A stretch of DNA of 64,000 nucleotides, from the NCBI RefSeq assembly GCF_900143215.1, contig NZ_FRDM01000012.1:1-64000 (forward strand), in the 5' to 3' direction. The DNA comes from Geodermatophilus obscurus (GTDB taxonomy: Bacteria; Actinomycetota; Actinomycetes; Mycobacteriales; Geodermatophilaceae). Both the position numbers and the translations under genes were made by a program. The notes beneath the pieces are model-generated. The model saw nothing but the letters and a program-made list of their open reading frames with translations. It had not been told where the DNA came from and did no database searches. Shown in pieces: positions 16,438 through 25,440 of this stretch (within the stretch, counting starts at the first letter, position 1; each line of letters starts with the position of its first letter).

Positions 16438-17961
16438 TCACGGCGCCTCGTTGGGGTAGCCCTCCTCGTCCATCCGCCGGATGACGCGGGGGTCGAGCCG
16501 CCCCTCCCCCACAGCGGCGTCGACCTCGACGTCGACGACGGCGCCGTGCTCGTGCATCCACCGGTCGGCGCGGTTCTCCGCCGCGACCCCCTGCTCGGTC
16601 AGGTGGGCCTCCCCGATGGCCTTGCGCCGGACGGCGTAGACGACGAGCACCAGTGCCCAGGCCAGCAGGCTGAGCAGCAGCTGCGATCGGGTGCTGTCCC
16701 GGACGAACATCAGCACCAGGATCGCCACGATCGCGGCCGCCGTGAGCAGGGTCAGGACCGGGTAGAACCACATCTTCACCCGCAGCCGCTCGGGCGGGAT
16801 GGTCGGCCGCATCCGCAGCTGGGAGAGGCTGATCAGCAGGTAGACGAACAGGATGATCGCGCCGGAGGAGTTGAGCAGGAACAGGAACACCGTCTCCGGC
16901 GAGATGTAGGCGGCGATCACGCAGAGGAACCCGACCACGCTGGACGACAGGATCGCCCACGCGGGCACGCCGCGCTTGCTGATCGTCAGCATCCGGCCGG
17001 GTGCCTCGTGCCGGGCGGCGAGCACGAACAGCATGCGGGAGGCCGTGTAGAGGCCGGAGTTCAGGCAGGACAGGACGGCGGTGAGCACGACCGCGTTCAT
17101 GATCTCGGCCGCCGCCGGGATGCCCATCTCCTCCATCGCGGCCACGTAGGGCGAGTCACCGAGCTCCGTGGAGTTCCACGGCAGGATGGTGGCCAGCAGG
17201 AAGATGGAGCCGACGTAGAAGATCAGGATCCGGAAGACGACGGAGTTGGTCGCCCGTGCGATGCCGCGCTCCGGCTCGTCGGACTCCGCGGCGGCGATCG
17301 TGGCGATCTCCGCGCCGACCATCGAGAAGACCACGATGACGATGCCCGAGAAGAGCGTGCCGACGCCGTTGGGGAACAGGCCGCCGTGCTCGGTGAGGTT
17401 CGAGAAGTCGAGGTCACGGCCCGGCCACAGGCCCAGGACGAACAGCGCGCCGAGGGCGATGAACGCCATGATCGCGAGGACCTTGACGCCGGCGAACCAG
17501 TACTCGAACTCCCCGTAGGAGGCCACCGAGAACAGGTTGGTCGCCGTCATGAGCACCATCAGGACGAGCGCCATGAGCCACAGCGGGACGTCGGGCAGCC
17601 AGCGCTGCAGGATCGCCGCCCCGGCCACGGCCTCGAAGCCGACCACGATGACCCAGAAGTACCAGTACAGCCAGCCCACGCTGAAGCCGGCCCAGCCGCC
17701 GAGCGACTGCCGCGCGTAGTCCGCGAACGACCCGGTCGAGGGGTTGGCGACCGCCATCTCCCCGAGCATCCGCATGACCATGACGATCAGCACGCCGGTG
17801 ATGGCGTAGGTCAGGAACGCCGCGGGGCCGACCTCACCGATGATCGCGCCGGAGCCGACGAACAGGCCCGCGCCGATCACCCCGCCGATCGCGATCATCG
17901 TGAGGTGGCGCTGCTTGAGTCCCTTGTGGAGGTCGCCGCTCTCGGCGGGGCCGTGGGCCAT
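16438..17961 (-). CDS. APC-family amino acid permease, GABA-permease-like
   Basis: A protein of 507 aa from ATG 17961 with GAGGGAGCGG six bases before it; an upstream in-frame ATG at 18021 lacks an RBS. It has twelve hydrophobic segments. The signature opening GLKQRHLTMIAIGGVIGAGL and FLTYAITGVLIVMVMRMLGE are those of the AAT subfamily of the APC superfamily (GabP, AnsP, CycA, ProY). NPSTGSFADYARQSLGGWAG follows. The C-terminal ~60 residues are a charged cytoplasmic tail. In context with an aldehyde dehydrogenase, alanine dehydrogenase and omega-aminotransferase on the same strand, import of GABA or a related amine/omega-amino acid is the best guess. Confidence 0.8.
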   Translation of the reverse strand: MAHGPAESGDLHKGLKQRHLTMIAIGGVIGAGLFVGSGAIIGEVGPAAFLTYAITGVLIVMVMRMLGEMAVANPSTGSFADYARQSLGGWAGFSVGWLYWYFWVIVVGFEAVAGAAILQRWLPDVPLWLMALVLMVLMTATNLFSVASYGEFEYWFAGVKVLAIMAFIALGALFVLGLWPGRDLDFSNLTEHGGLFPNGVGTLFSGIVIVVFSMVGAEIATIAAAESDEPERGIARATNSVVFRILIFYVGSIFLLATILPWNSTELGDSPYVAAMEEMGIPAAAEIMNAVVLTAVLSCLNSGLYTASRMLFVLAARHEAPGRMLTISKRGVPAWAILSSSVVGFLCVIAAYISPETVFLFLLNSSGAIILFVYLLISLSQLRMRPTIPPERLRVKMWFYPVLTLLTAAAIVAILVLMFVRDSTRSQLLLSLLAWALVLVVYAVRRKAIGEAHLTEQGVAAENRADRWMHEHGAVVDVEVDAAVGEGRLDPRVIRRMDEEGYPNEAP

Positions 17962-18151
17962 GTCCGCTCCCTCGTGGGAGTACGAGTGGGTGGGGATCAG
18001 GCGTGAGTGCGCAAGAAGCATGGGGGCCCCCTGGGGGCCGCGCCACTACAACGACTCCGCTCGGTGACGCCGCGTGCGCGGGAACCGCCCGGCGCGCGGG
18101 CGGCCGCCGGAGACCGCCGGCGCCCCTGCCCCGATCAGCCGTCGGCGGGCC

Positions 18152-18424
18152 TCAGGCCGTCCAGGACGTCGTCTCGTCGAGCGCCACGAGGGCAGCGGCC
18201 TGGGCCTCGGTGAGGTCGCCGGAGCGGGTCCACTCGGAGCGCAGGTGCCTCCGTGCGGCCTGCGGGGAGCCCAGGTGGGAGCTGTCCGGGGACCAGGAGT
18301 CCAGGAGCACCAGGCTGCGCACCAGGCGCCGGGTCCAGGTCCACGCCGATGCCGGCCCACCTCGGCCGTGCTGCGTGCCGAGGCTGCGGATGCCGGGCTC
18401 GAGGTGGTCGGGTTCGCGGGACAT
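18152..18424 (-). CDS. Small hypothetical protein
   Basis: A protein of 90 aa between the permease and the aldehyde dehydrogenase, with AGAAGAGC upstream of ATG 18424. The second half looks like a real soluble helix-rich sequence (ARRHLRSEWTRSGDLTEAQA then ALVALDETTSW). The first half has a run of Trp and charged residues. No family recognised. It is in the same orientation as its neighbours and could be part of the catabolic unit, but overlapping frames of similar length exist, so its reality is not certain. Confidence 0.45.
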   Translation of the reverse strand: MSREPDHLEPGIRSLGTQHGRGGPASAWTWTRRLVRSLVLLDSWSPDSSHLGSPQAARRHLRSEWTRSGDLTEAQAAALVALDETTSWTA

Positions 18425-18571
18425 CGGTGCTCTTCTGCGTTCCTGTTCGGTGGGGCGGGGCGGCGGAGACGAACCAGCGTCTCGACACCTGACACCACCA
18501 TACGACCGTGCCGGGGGTCCGGGTCGCCCGTCGCGGCGTGACCGTCCGCACGCCGCCGTCCTCGCGCCCGG

Positions 18572-20101
18572 TCAGGGTCCCGTGCGGGGCGCGGGGGTGG
18601 CTCCGGAGCCGAGGCGCACGTTGATCTGCTTGGTCTGGGTGAAGCCGGCGATCATGCCCTCGAGGGAGACCTCGCGGCCGATGCCGCTCTGCTTGTAGCC
18701 GCCGTAGGACTGACCGACGACCTGTCCCCCGCCCTGGTTGACCTGCACCCAGCCGGCTTCGAGCCGGTGCGCGGTGGTGATCGCCTGGTCGATGTCCTGG
18801 CTCCAGACGTACGCCGCCAGTCCGTAGGCGGTGTCGTTGGCCATGCGGACGACGTCGTCGACGTCGGTCCAGGCGATGGCGACGACCACGGGCCCGAAGA
18901 TCTCCTCGCGGGCGAGGCGGAAGCTGTTGTCTCCGCCGGAGAACAGCGTGGGCACGTGGAAGTACCCCTCGGTGAGCGGCCCGCTGGTCGGTGGCAACCC
19001 GCCCACCTCCGCGTGCAGCGCGGGGTTGGCCAGCCCGTCCTGCAGGTACTCGGTGATGGAGTCGAACTGGGTCTCGTTGATGACCGAACCGATGTCGCTG
19101 CTCTCGTCCAGCGGATCACCGACCTTCATCGCGCCCAGACGCTCCGCCAACCGGGCGAGGACTTCGTCGTGGACGTCGCGGTGCAGGTACAGCCGCGAAC
19201 CGGCGGTGCAGCTCTGGCCCTGCCGGCTGATCCGCGAGGACAGCACCAGCCCCTCGATGAGCTCGTCGGTCACCGCACCGGGGAACACGATGGAGGGGTT
19301 CTTGCCGCCCAGCTCCAGGGACAGGTGGGCCAGCCGCTCCCCCGCCTTGCCGGCGATGCCCCGGCCGACCTCGGTGGAGCCGGTGAAGGAGATCTTGTCG
19401 ACTCCGGGGTGCTCGACCAGGGCGTTGCCCGCTGCCCGGCCGGTACCGGTGACCACGTTGAGGACGCCGGGCGGCAGGAACTCCTCGCAGATCTCGGCCA
19501 GCAGCAGGATGGTCAGCGGAGCGTCCTCCGCGGCCTTGAGCACGATGGTGTTCCCCGCGGCCAGCGCGGCCGGGACCTTGAAGCCGGCGATCATCAGCGG
19601 GGAGTTCCAGGGCAGGATCGCGCCGACGACCCCGAGCGGCTCCTGCCGGGTGTACTGCAGCTGCGAGGCCCCGGCCGGCAGCGTCGTCCCCTTCACCTCT
19701 CCCGCCACGCCGCCGAAGTAGCGGAACAGATCGGCCAGCAACGCCGCCTCGGGCCGTGCCTGGGTCCGCAGCGCGTTCCCGGTGTCGGCGGCGGTGAGCC
19801 GGGCGAGCTCCTCGGCGCGACCCTCGAGCGCGTCCGCGATCCGCAGCAGCACTCGCTGGCGTTCCTTGAAGTGCTGGTCGCGCCAGGCGGGGAACGCCTT
19901 CCGGGCGGCGCTCACGGCCCGGTCGACGTCCGGAGCGTTGCCGCGCGGGACGCGGGCCAGGACCTGGCCACGGCGGCCCGGGCTGGTGATCTCCCGCCAC
20001 TCGCCGTCGGCGGCCTCGACCCAGTCCCCGCCGATGAGCATCAACCGGGTCGGCGGGGACGACTCGCCGGCGGGCGGGCTCAGGACGCTCTGCTCGGACA
20101 T
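18572..20101 (-). CDS. NAD(P)-dependent aldehyde dehydrogenase
   Basis: A protein of 509 aa, the usual ALDH-superfamily length. Catalytic elements are clear: LELGGKNPSIVF holding the general-base Glu, RQGQSCTAGSRLYL holding the nucleophile Cys, the PWNSPLMIAGFKVP oxyanion/N-site segment, and EEIFGPVVVAIAW. It should oxidise an aldehyde to the acid with NAD(P)+. Its position with an omega-aminotransferase suggests a semialdehyde such as succinic or malonic semialdehyde, or an aminoaldehyde, as substrate; this is contextual only. The ATG at 20101 follows AGGCACAGGAGAAGGCG, a good RBS. Confidence 0.85.
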   Translation of the reverse strand: MSEQSVLSPPAGESSPPTRLMLIGGDWVEAADGEWREITSPGRRGQVLARVPRGNAPDVDRAVSAARKAFPAWRDQHFKERQRVLLRIADALEGRAEELARLTAADTGNALRTQARPEAALLADLFRYFGGVAGEVKGTTLPAGASQLQYTRQEPLGVVGAILPWNSPLMIAGFKVPAALAAGNTIVLKAAEDAPLTILLLAEICEEFLPPGVLNVVTGTGRAAGNALVEHPGVDKISFTGSTEVGRGIAGKAGERLAHLSLELGGKNPSIVFPGAVTDELIEGLVLSSRISRQGQSCTAGSRLYLHRDVHDEVLARLAERLGAMKVGDPLDESSDIGSVINETQFDSITEYLQDGLANPALHAEVGGLPPTSGPLTEGYFHVPTLFSGGDNSFRLAREEIFGPVVVAIAWTDVDDVVRMANDTAYGLAAYVWSQDIDQAITTAHRLEAGWVQVNQGGGQVVGQSYGGYKQSGIGREVSLEGMIAGFTQTKQINVRLGSGATPAPRTGP

Positions 20102-20472
20102 CGCCTTCTCCTGTGCCTAGGTGGGTGAGGGACCGGCCGAGCCGGGCCGCTCGATGTGCGGTGCGTCGAGTCGTCCGCACGTACCCCGGTCAACGACCGT
20201 AGGATGTCTCCGGCGTCGGTGTCCCTCATCCGCCGCGGTGCTCCGGGCCCGAGCAGCGAGACCTGCGAGCGAGTGCCGGAGGCGGCCCCGCACGGCTGGG
20301 CCACCGTCCGACCCCGCACGGCGAGCATGCTCTCCCCGACGGCCCAGTCGCCTCTTCGGAGTGGTCCTGGTCATGGCGTCGAGCGGCCCGGCGGCGGCCA
20401 CACCGGACGACGCGAGTTCGTGGCCGCCCCGTGGCCCGTGGCCCGAGCGCCCTCGGCTGGGCAGCCCCTGGT
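20102..20472. other. Intergenic region, no gene seen
   Basis: About 370 bases between the aldehyde dehydrogenase start and the NDH-2 stop. Several open frames cross it on both strands, but none has an RBS plus a protein-like composition. It probably holds the aldehyde dehydrogenase promoter; no operator-like palindrome was noticed. Confidence 0.5.
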
Positions 20473-21879
20473 TCACCTGGCGTCGCCGGCCTCCCGAGGG
20501 GCTCCAGGGATGGCCTCTTCAGCATCGGGGGCGGCCGTGGGCGCGATCCGCCGGGGCAGGATCGTCGGCGGGCGGGCCTCGGCCACCTCCTGGCGCGCCG
20601 TCTCGAACGCGATGATCCGGTTCCCTCGGTTCTTGGACAGCCACAGTGCGCGGGCCCAGGTGTAGAGGGTGCCGAGCCGGTTGCCCCAGTCCGCCAGGTA
20701 CAGCACGTGGATGAAGATCCACATGACGTAGGCCAGGAAGCCGGTCACCTTCACCCCGAAGGCGTCGGCGACGGCGGACCGGTAGCCGATCGTCGCCATG
20801 GTGCCCTTGTCGAAGTACTTGAAGGGCGGCGTCTGCCGGCCGGCGAGCCGGTCCTTGATGACCTTGCCGACGTACTTCCCCTCCTGGATGGCCGGCTGGG
20901 CCACCCCGGGCAGCTTGTCGAGCGAGGCCATGTCGCCGAGGGCGAAGACCTCGGGATGGCCCGGCACCGTGCAGTCGGGACCCACCGGGATCCGGCCGGC
21001 GCGGTCGGCCTCGACGCCGGCTTTCTCGGCCAGCATCCGGGCCAGCGGGGATGCCTGGACGCCTGCGGCCCAGATGCGGGTGCCCGCCCGGATCGTCTCC
21101 AGCCCGTCCGGTCCCTTGACCGTGATCGACTGGTGGTCCATCTCGACGGCCAGGGTGTTCAGCCGTACCTCGATCCCCATTTGTTCCAGGCGCTTCTTGG
21201 TGTACGCCTGCAGCTTGGGCGCGAAGGGCGGCAGGACGGCGCCGGCTCCCTCGAGCAGGATGATCCGGGCCTGGCGCGTGTCCGCGGAGCGGTAGTCCCG
21301 GGGCAGCACCGTGTGCGCCAGTTCGGCGATCTGCCCGGCGAGCTCGACGCCCGTCGGGCCGGCCCCGACCACCACGAACGTCAGCCACTCCGCCCGCTCG
21401 GCGGGATCGGTGGCGATCTCCGCCATCTCGAACTTGGCCAGGATCCCGTCGCGCAGGTACCGGGCGTCCTCGACGGTCTTCATGCCGGGGGCGAACTCGG
21501 CCAGCTGGTCCTTGCCGAAGTAGGAGTGGGTCGCTCCGGCGGCGACCACGAGGGTGTCGTAGGGCAGCTCGAGCAGCCGCCCGTCTGGTGCGCGGGCACC
21601 GACCACCCGCCGGTCCAGGTCGAGGTCCTGCACGTCCGCGAGCAGCACGCGGGCGTTCCGCTGGCGCTTGGTGATGCTGCGCAGCGCCGGAGCGATCAGC
21701 CCGGGGGGCAGGATGCCGGTCGCCACCTGGTACAGCAACGGCTGGAAGAGGTGGTGGTTGGCTCGGTCCACCAGCGTCACGTCGACGTCGGCACGGTCGA
21801 GGGCCCGGGTGACGTTGAGCCCCCCGAACCCGCCCCCCACGACGATGACCCGGTGCCTCCCGGTCTCGCTCACACCCAT
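20473..21879 (-). CDS. Type II NADH dehydrogenase (NDH-2-like)
   Basis: A protein of 468 aa. It has an N-terminal FAD-binding motif HRVIVVGGGFGGLN (residues 9-22), a second dinucleotide fold FVVVGAGPTGVELAGQIAEL for NADH, the family block HPEVFALGDMASL that contacts FAD, and AQPAIQEGKYVGKVI. Near the C-terminus a hydrophobic amphipathic part (VKVTGFLAYVMWIFIHVLYL) would dock the enzyme on the membrane. It transfers electrons from NADH to (mena)quinone without proton pumping. Sitting between alanine dehydrogenase and aldehyde dehydrogenase, two NADH-producing enzymes, it could reoxidise their NADH. A duplicated start M-G-V-S is possible, but the ORF start is kept. Confidence 0.85.
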   Translation of the reverse strand: MGVSETGRHRVIVVGGGFGGLNVTRALDRADVDVTLVDRANHHLFQPLLYQVATGILPPGLIAPALRSITKRQRNARVLLADVQDLDLDRRVVGARAPDGRLLELPYDTLVVAAGATHSYFGKDQLAEFAPGMKTVEDARYLRDGILAKFEMAEIATDPAERAEWLTFVVVGAGPTGVELAGQIAELAHTVLPRDYRSADTRQARIILLEGAGAVLPPFAPKLQAYTKKRLEQMGIEVRLNTLAVEMDHQSITVKGPDGLETIRAGTRIWAAGVQASPLARMLAEKAGVEADRAGRIPVGPDCTVPGHPEVFALGDMASLDKLPGVAQPAIQEGKYVGKVIKDRLAGRQTPPFKYFDKGTMATIGYRSAVADAFGVKVTGFLAYVMWIFIHVLYLADWGNRLGTLYTWARALWLSKNRGNRIIAFETARQEVAEARPPTILPRRIAPTAAPDAEEAIPGAPREAGDAR

Positions 21880-22343
21880 GCTTCGCCCCCTCGTGCCAGG
21901 CCACGGGGCTGTCGGAATCCGCCTCGCCCAGCAGCTCTCGTGTGCACGGTGGTGTCTCTCGCGACGGATCGTCTCCCGCCAGCGGCAGGCCTACCGGAAT
22001 TCCAGGGCCGCCGCCAGTGGACCGGTACGCACCCGGTGAGCGCAGTCGGGTGTCGTCCGTACGCCCTCCCCGCGCCTCACCCACCTCGGGACGGCACAGC
22101 CGCGCCCCGCGGCACCCCTGGGCAGTGGGACGGGACTGCGGTCGGACGAGGCCACCGTACGAGCGGGGTCCCGGCTCAGGAGGACGGCCGACCTGTGCCG
22201 CGCGGCCCGCGGCTGCGTGCCTTCGGGACGAGGGTGGTCCCGGTCGCCCGGACGACGACGGGCTCCTCCAGCACCAGCCAGATCTTCATGGGGTCCGCCT
22301 CTGCCCTCGTCCACGCCCGTGCTCACTCTGCCCGATCGACGTC
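21880..22343. other. Intergenic region, mostly empty
   Basis: Some 460 bases between NDH-2 and alanine dehydrogenase. The only item worth naming is the 37-codon frame at 22176-22289, listed separately. Otherwise no gene, repeat or clear terminator is seen. Confidence 0.45.
22176..22289 (-). CDS. Possible 37-aa small ORF
   Basis: ATG 22289 opens MKIWLVLEEPVVVRATG, a start that uses less GC-rich codons (ATG AAG ATC TGG) than random frames here. It then becomes Arg/Gly-rich before a TGA at 22176. An AGAGGCGGA stretch lies about 8 bases upstream. It could be a small peptide or the stub of a longer lost gene. No family recognised. Confidence 0.25.
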   Translation of the reverse strand: MKIWLVLEEPVVVRATGTTLVPKARSRGPRGTGRPSS

Positions 22344-23474
22344 TCACCGAGCCGCGAGGAGCTCGCCGGCGTCGGTGAAGGGGAGCTCGTGGGCCTCGGC
22401 CACCGGCTGGTTGACGAGGCTCCCGTCGAGAGTGCTCAGGCCGAGGCGCAGGGCCGGGTCGGCCCGCGCCGCGCCGGTCACCCCGTGCCGTGCGACCCGG
22501 ACGAGGTACGGCAGCGTGGCCGACGTCAGGGCCAGGGTCGAGGTCCGAGCGACCGCCCCGGGGATGTTGGCCACGCAGTAGTGGACGACCCCCTCCTCGA
22601 CGTAGGTCGGCTCGGAGTGGGTGGTCGGCCGGCTGGTCTCGAAGCAGCCGCCCTGGTCGATCGCGATGTCGACCACCACGCTGCCCGGCCGCATCGCAGC
22701 GACCATCTCCCGGCTGACCAGCTTGGGTGCCTGGGCGCCGGGCACGAGGACAGCGCCGATCACCACGTCGGCCTCGGCGACGTAGGTCGCCGTCCGGGCC
22801 CGGTTGGGCGTCACCAGGTCCAGCCGTCCGCCGAAGATGTCGGACAGGTAGGCCAGCCGGCTCGGGTTGGTGTCGAGGACCCGGACGATGGCCCGCATCC
22901 CCAGCGCGATCTTCGCCGACTCGGTGCCCGCCACCCCGCCGCCGATGACGAGGACCTTCGCCGCGGGGGTGCCGGGGACGCCGCCGAGCAGGATCCCGGC
23001 TCCACCGGCCGGGTTCTCCAGGTGGTGTGCGGCGGCCTGCACGGCCATCCGGCCGGCGACCTCGCTCATGGGGGTGAGCAGGGGGAGCTTGCCGTCGGCG
23101 GTCTGCACCGTCTCGTAGGCGATGGAGTCGATCCGCCGCTCCAGGAGGAACTCGGTCAGGCCGCGGTCGGCGGCCAGGTGCAGGAAGGTGAACAGCTGCT
23201 GGCCCTCGCGGAAGCGGTGGTACTCCGCGGGCACGGGCTCCTTGACCTTGACGATCAGGTCGGCTGCGTCGAACACCTCGTCGGCGGTCGGTACCACCTC
23301 GGCACCGGCGGCGGCGTACTCGTCGTCGGCGAACCGGGACCCGACGCCGGCGCCGGCCTGCACGACGACCTGGTGACCGCCGTGCACCAGCTCCACGACG
23401 CCGTCGGGGGTGAGCGCCACCCGCTTCTCGTTGTCCTTGATCTCGCTGGGTACTCCGACGACGAGCGTGCTCAC
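22344..23474 (-). CDS. ald: Alanine dehydrogenase
   Basis: A protein of 376 aa (Ald is ~370 aa) from GTG 23474 with GGAGGAGATC upstream. Hallmarks: VGVPSEIKDNEKRVALTPDG at the N-terminus, with the substrate-contacting Arg and Lys; LHLAADRGLTEFLL; LLTPMSEVAGRMAVQAAAHH; the NAD fold VLVIGGGVAGTESAKIALGM; and VVVDIAIDQGGCFETSRPTT. It reversibly deaminates L-alanine to pyruvate and ammonia with NAD+. It lies 113 bases downstream of a pyruvate-type aminotransferase on the same strand, which makes sense: alanine formed by transamination is recycled to pyruvate. Confidence 0.95.
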   Translation of the reverse strand: MSTLVVGVPSEIKDNEKRVALTPDGVVELVHGGHQVVVQAGAGVGSRFADDEYAAAGAEVVPTADEVFDAADLIVKVKEPVPAEYHRFREGQQLFTFLHLAADRGLTEFLLERRIDSIAYETVQTADGKLPLLTPMSEVAGRMAVQAAAHHLENPAGGAGILLGGVPGTPAAKVLVIGGGVAGTESAKIALGMRAIVRVLDTNPSRLAYLSDIFGGRLDLVTPNRARTATYVAEADVVIGAVLVPGAQAPKLVSREMVAAMRPGSVVVDIAIDQGGCFETSRPTTHSEPTYVEEGVVHYCVANIPGAVARTSTLALTSATLPYLVRVARHGVTGAARADPALRLGLSTLDGSLVNQPVAEAHELPFTDAGELLAAR

Positions 23475-23587
23475 GGCGGATCTCCTCCGGTCGGGACCCG
23501 GTGCGGTCGCACCGGCGCGGTTGTCGTGGGTCGTTCGGGGACGGGTGGCCCCGAGCCTGCGAGGCGTGGGGAGGACGGGGTCCTTGC

Positions 23588-24982
23588 TCAGACGAGGCTC
23601 TGGGCCTCGGTCAGCGTGTGCCGCAGGATCTGCTCGATCTCGTCGAACTCCGGCTGACCGCAGATCAACGGCGGAGCGACCTGGACGACGACGTCGCCAC
23701 GGTCGTCCGGGCGGCAGTACAGGCCGTTGTCGAACAGCGCGCCGGGCAGGAAGCCGCGGACCAGCCGCTCCCGCTCGGCGGCGTCGAAGGTCTCCCGGGT
23801 GACCTTGTCCTTGACCAGCTCGACGGCCCAGAAGTAGCCGTCGCCACGGACGTCGCCGACGATGGGCAGGTCCAGCAGCTTGCGCAGGGTGGCACCCAGC
23901 GCGGCCTCGTTGTCCAGCACGCGCTGGTTGAGCCCCTCGCTCTCCATGAGGTCCAGGTTGGCCAGCGAGACGGCTGCCGCCACCGGGTGGCCGCCGAAGG
24001 TGTAGCCGTGCGGGAACGCGACCCCCGGGCGCAGGAACGGCTCGACGACCTTCTCCGACGCGATCATCGCGCCGATCGGGCCGTAGCCGGAGCTCATGCC
24101 CTTGGCGCAGGTGATCAGGTCGGGGGTGTAGCCGAACTTCTCGCAGGCGAAGGTCGCGCCGTGCCGGCCGAAGGCGCAGATGACCTCGTCGGACACGAGC
24201 AGCACGTCGTGCCGGTCGCAGATCTCGCGCACCCGGTCGAAGTAGCCCGGGGGCGGCACGAGGCAGCCGCCGGAGTTCTGCACCGGCTCGAGGAACACCG
24301 CGGCCACGGTGTCGGCGCCCTCGAAGAGGATCGCCTCCTCGATCCGGTCGGCGGCCCAGCGGCCGAAGGCCTTCGGGTCGTCCGTGAACTCCGGGTGGCG
24401 GTAGAGGTTCGTGTTGGGCACCCGGAAGCCGCCCGGGGCGAGCGGCTCGAAGTCCTTCTTCATGGCGGGCAGCCCGGTGATGGCCAGGGCGCCGTGCGGG
24501 GTGCCGTGGTAGGCCACCGCACGGCTGATCACCTTGTGCTTCTGCGGCTTGCCGATCAGCTTGAAGTACTGCTTCGCGGCCTTCCACGCCGACTCCACCG
24601 CCTCTCCCCCGCCGGTGGTGAAGAAGACGCGGTTCAGGTCGCCGGGCGCGAGGTCGGCCACCCGCTCGGCCAGCTCGGCCTGCACCGGGGTGGTGTAGCC
24701 CCACACCGGGAAGTAGGCCAGCTCGGCAGCCTGCTTCCCGGCCGCCTCGGCCAGCTCTCGGCGGCCGTGCCCGACCTGGACGACGAAGAGCCCCGACAGG
24801 CCGTCGAGGATCTTCCGGCCTCGGTTGTCCCAGATGTAGGCACCCTCCCCGCGGGTGACGACCGGGATCGGCGTCTCCGGATGGCGGCCCTGGCGGGCGA
24901 AGTGCATCCAGAGGTGGTCCGCGGCGCGGGCCGCCGTCGCGTCCGGCACGCCGGCCGGAGGCTGCTCGATCGAGGTGGTCAT
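23588..24982 (-). CDS. Class III (omega) aminotransferase, probably pyruvate-dependent
   Basis: A protein of 464 aa from ATG 24982 with GAGGAGCC upstream. Class III PLP-enzyme features in order: FTTGGGEAVESAWKAAKQYF (phosphate-binding start), SRAVAYHGTPHGALAITG, LVSDEVICAFGRHG with the PLP-contacting Asp, and ITCAKGMSSGYGPIGA with the Schiff-base Lys. It transfers an amino group from an omega-amino acid or diamine to a keto acid. The alanine dehydrogenase next to it argues for pyruvate as acceptor. Candidate donors are GABA, beta-alanine, putrescine or taurine; these cannot be separated from sequence alone. It is probably the first gene of the catabolic unit. Confidence 0.85.
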   Translation of the reverse strand: MTTSIEQPPAGVPDATAARAADHLWMHFARQGRHPETPIPVVTRGEGAYIWDNRGRKILDGLSGLFVVQVGHGRRELAEAAGKQAAELAYFPVWGYTTPVQAELAERVADLAPGDLNRVFFTTGGGEAVESAWKAAKQYFKLIGKPQKHKVISRAVAYHGTPHGALAITGLPAMKKDFEPLAPGGFRVPNTNLYRHPEFTDDPKAFGRWAADRIEEAILFEGADTVAAVFLEPVQNSGGCLVPPPGYFDRVREICDRHDVLLVSDEVICAFGRHGATFACEKFGYTPDLITCAKGMSSGYGPIGAMIASEKVVEPFLRPGVAFPHGYTFGGHPVAAAVSLANLDLMESEGLNQRVLDNEAALGATLRKLLDLPIVGDVRGDGYFWAVELVKDKVTRETFDAAERERLVRGFLPGALFDNGLYCRPDDRGDVVVQVAPPLICGQPEFDEIEQILRHTLTEAQSLV

Positions 24983-25440
24983 CCCAGGCTCCTCGTGACG
25001 TCGGGTGGGAGGCGTCGGACGGCTCTCGGAGAGCTCGCGCGGTCACGCCGGGTGTGACCGCGTCGTCCCTCTCCGCGAAGGACGGTCGTCCTGAGCCCAC
25101 GTGATCGGTGCTCGCCCCGAGGTGGTGCAGGGTGCGCGCCGGACCTGCCCCCTGCGGTCGCTCCGATGGCCGTCGGCATGACTGGAGTCTGCGGGCAACG
25201 GGGCCCACAGTCACCGGACAATTCGCGTCGCCCTGCCCCGACGGCCGCACGACCAGTTGCGCGGGCGGGAGCGCGGCCCGCCCTGTGCTGGCCGGGATGG
25301 ACCTCTCCAGGCCTGTCTGCCGCTGCGCGCGGGTACCGGCCGGCCGTCACTCCGTGCGGACCGCGACCCCGAACAACCACGCCGGCTGCTGTGCCAGGTG
25401 CTCACTGCCTGCGGCCGGCCACGGGGCGACAGCGGTCCGA
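24983..25440. other. Intergenic region upstream of the aminotransferase
   Basis: About 460 bases separating two minus-strand units: the aminotransferase promoter and the 3' side of the anti-sigma gene. Open frames cross it, but none is protein-like. No operator palindrome or terminator stands out, and no transcriptional regulator is encoded next to this catabolic cluster. Confidence 0.45.
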
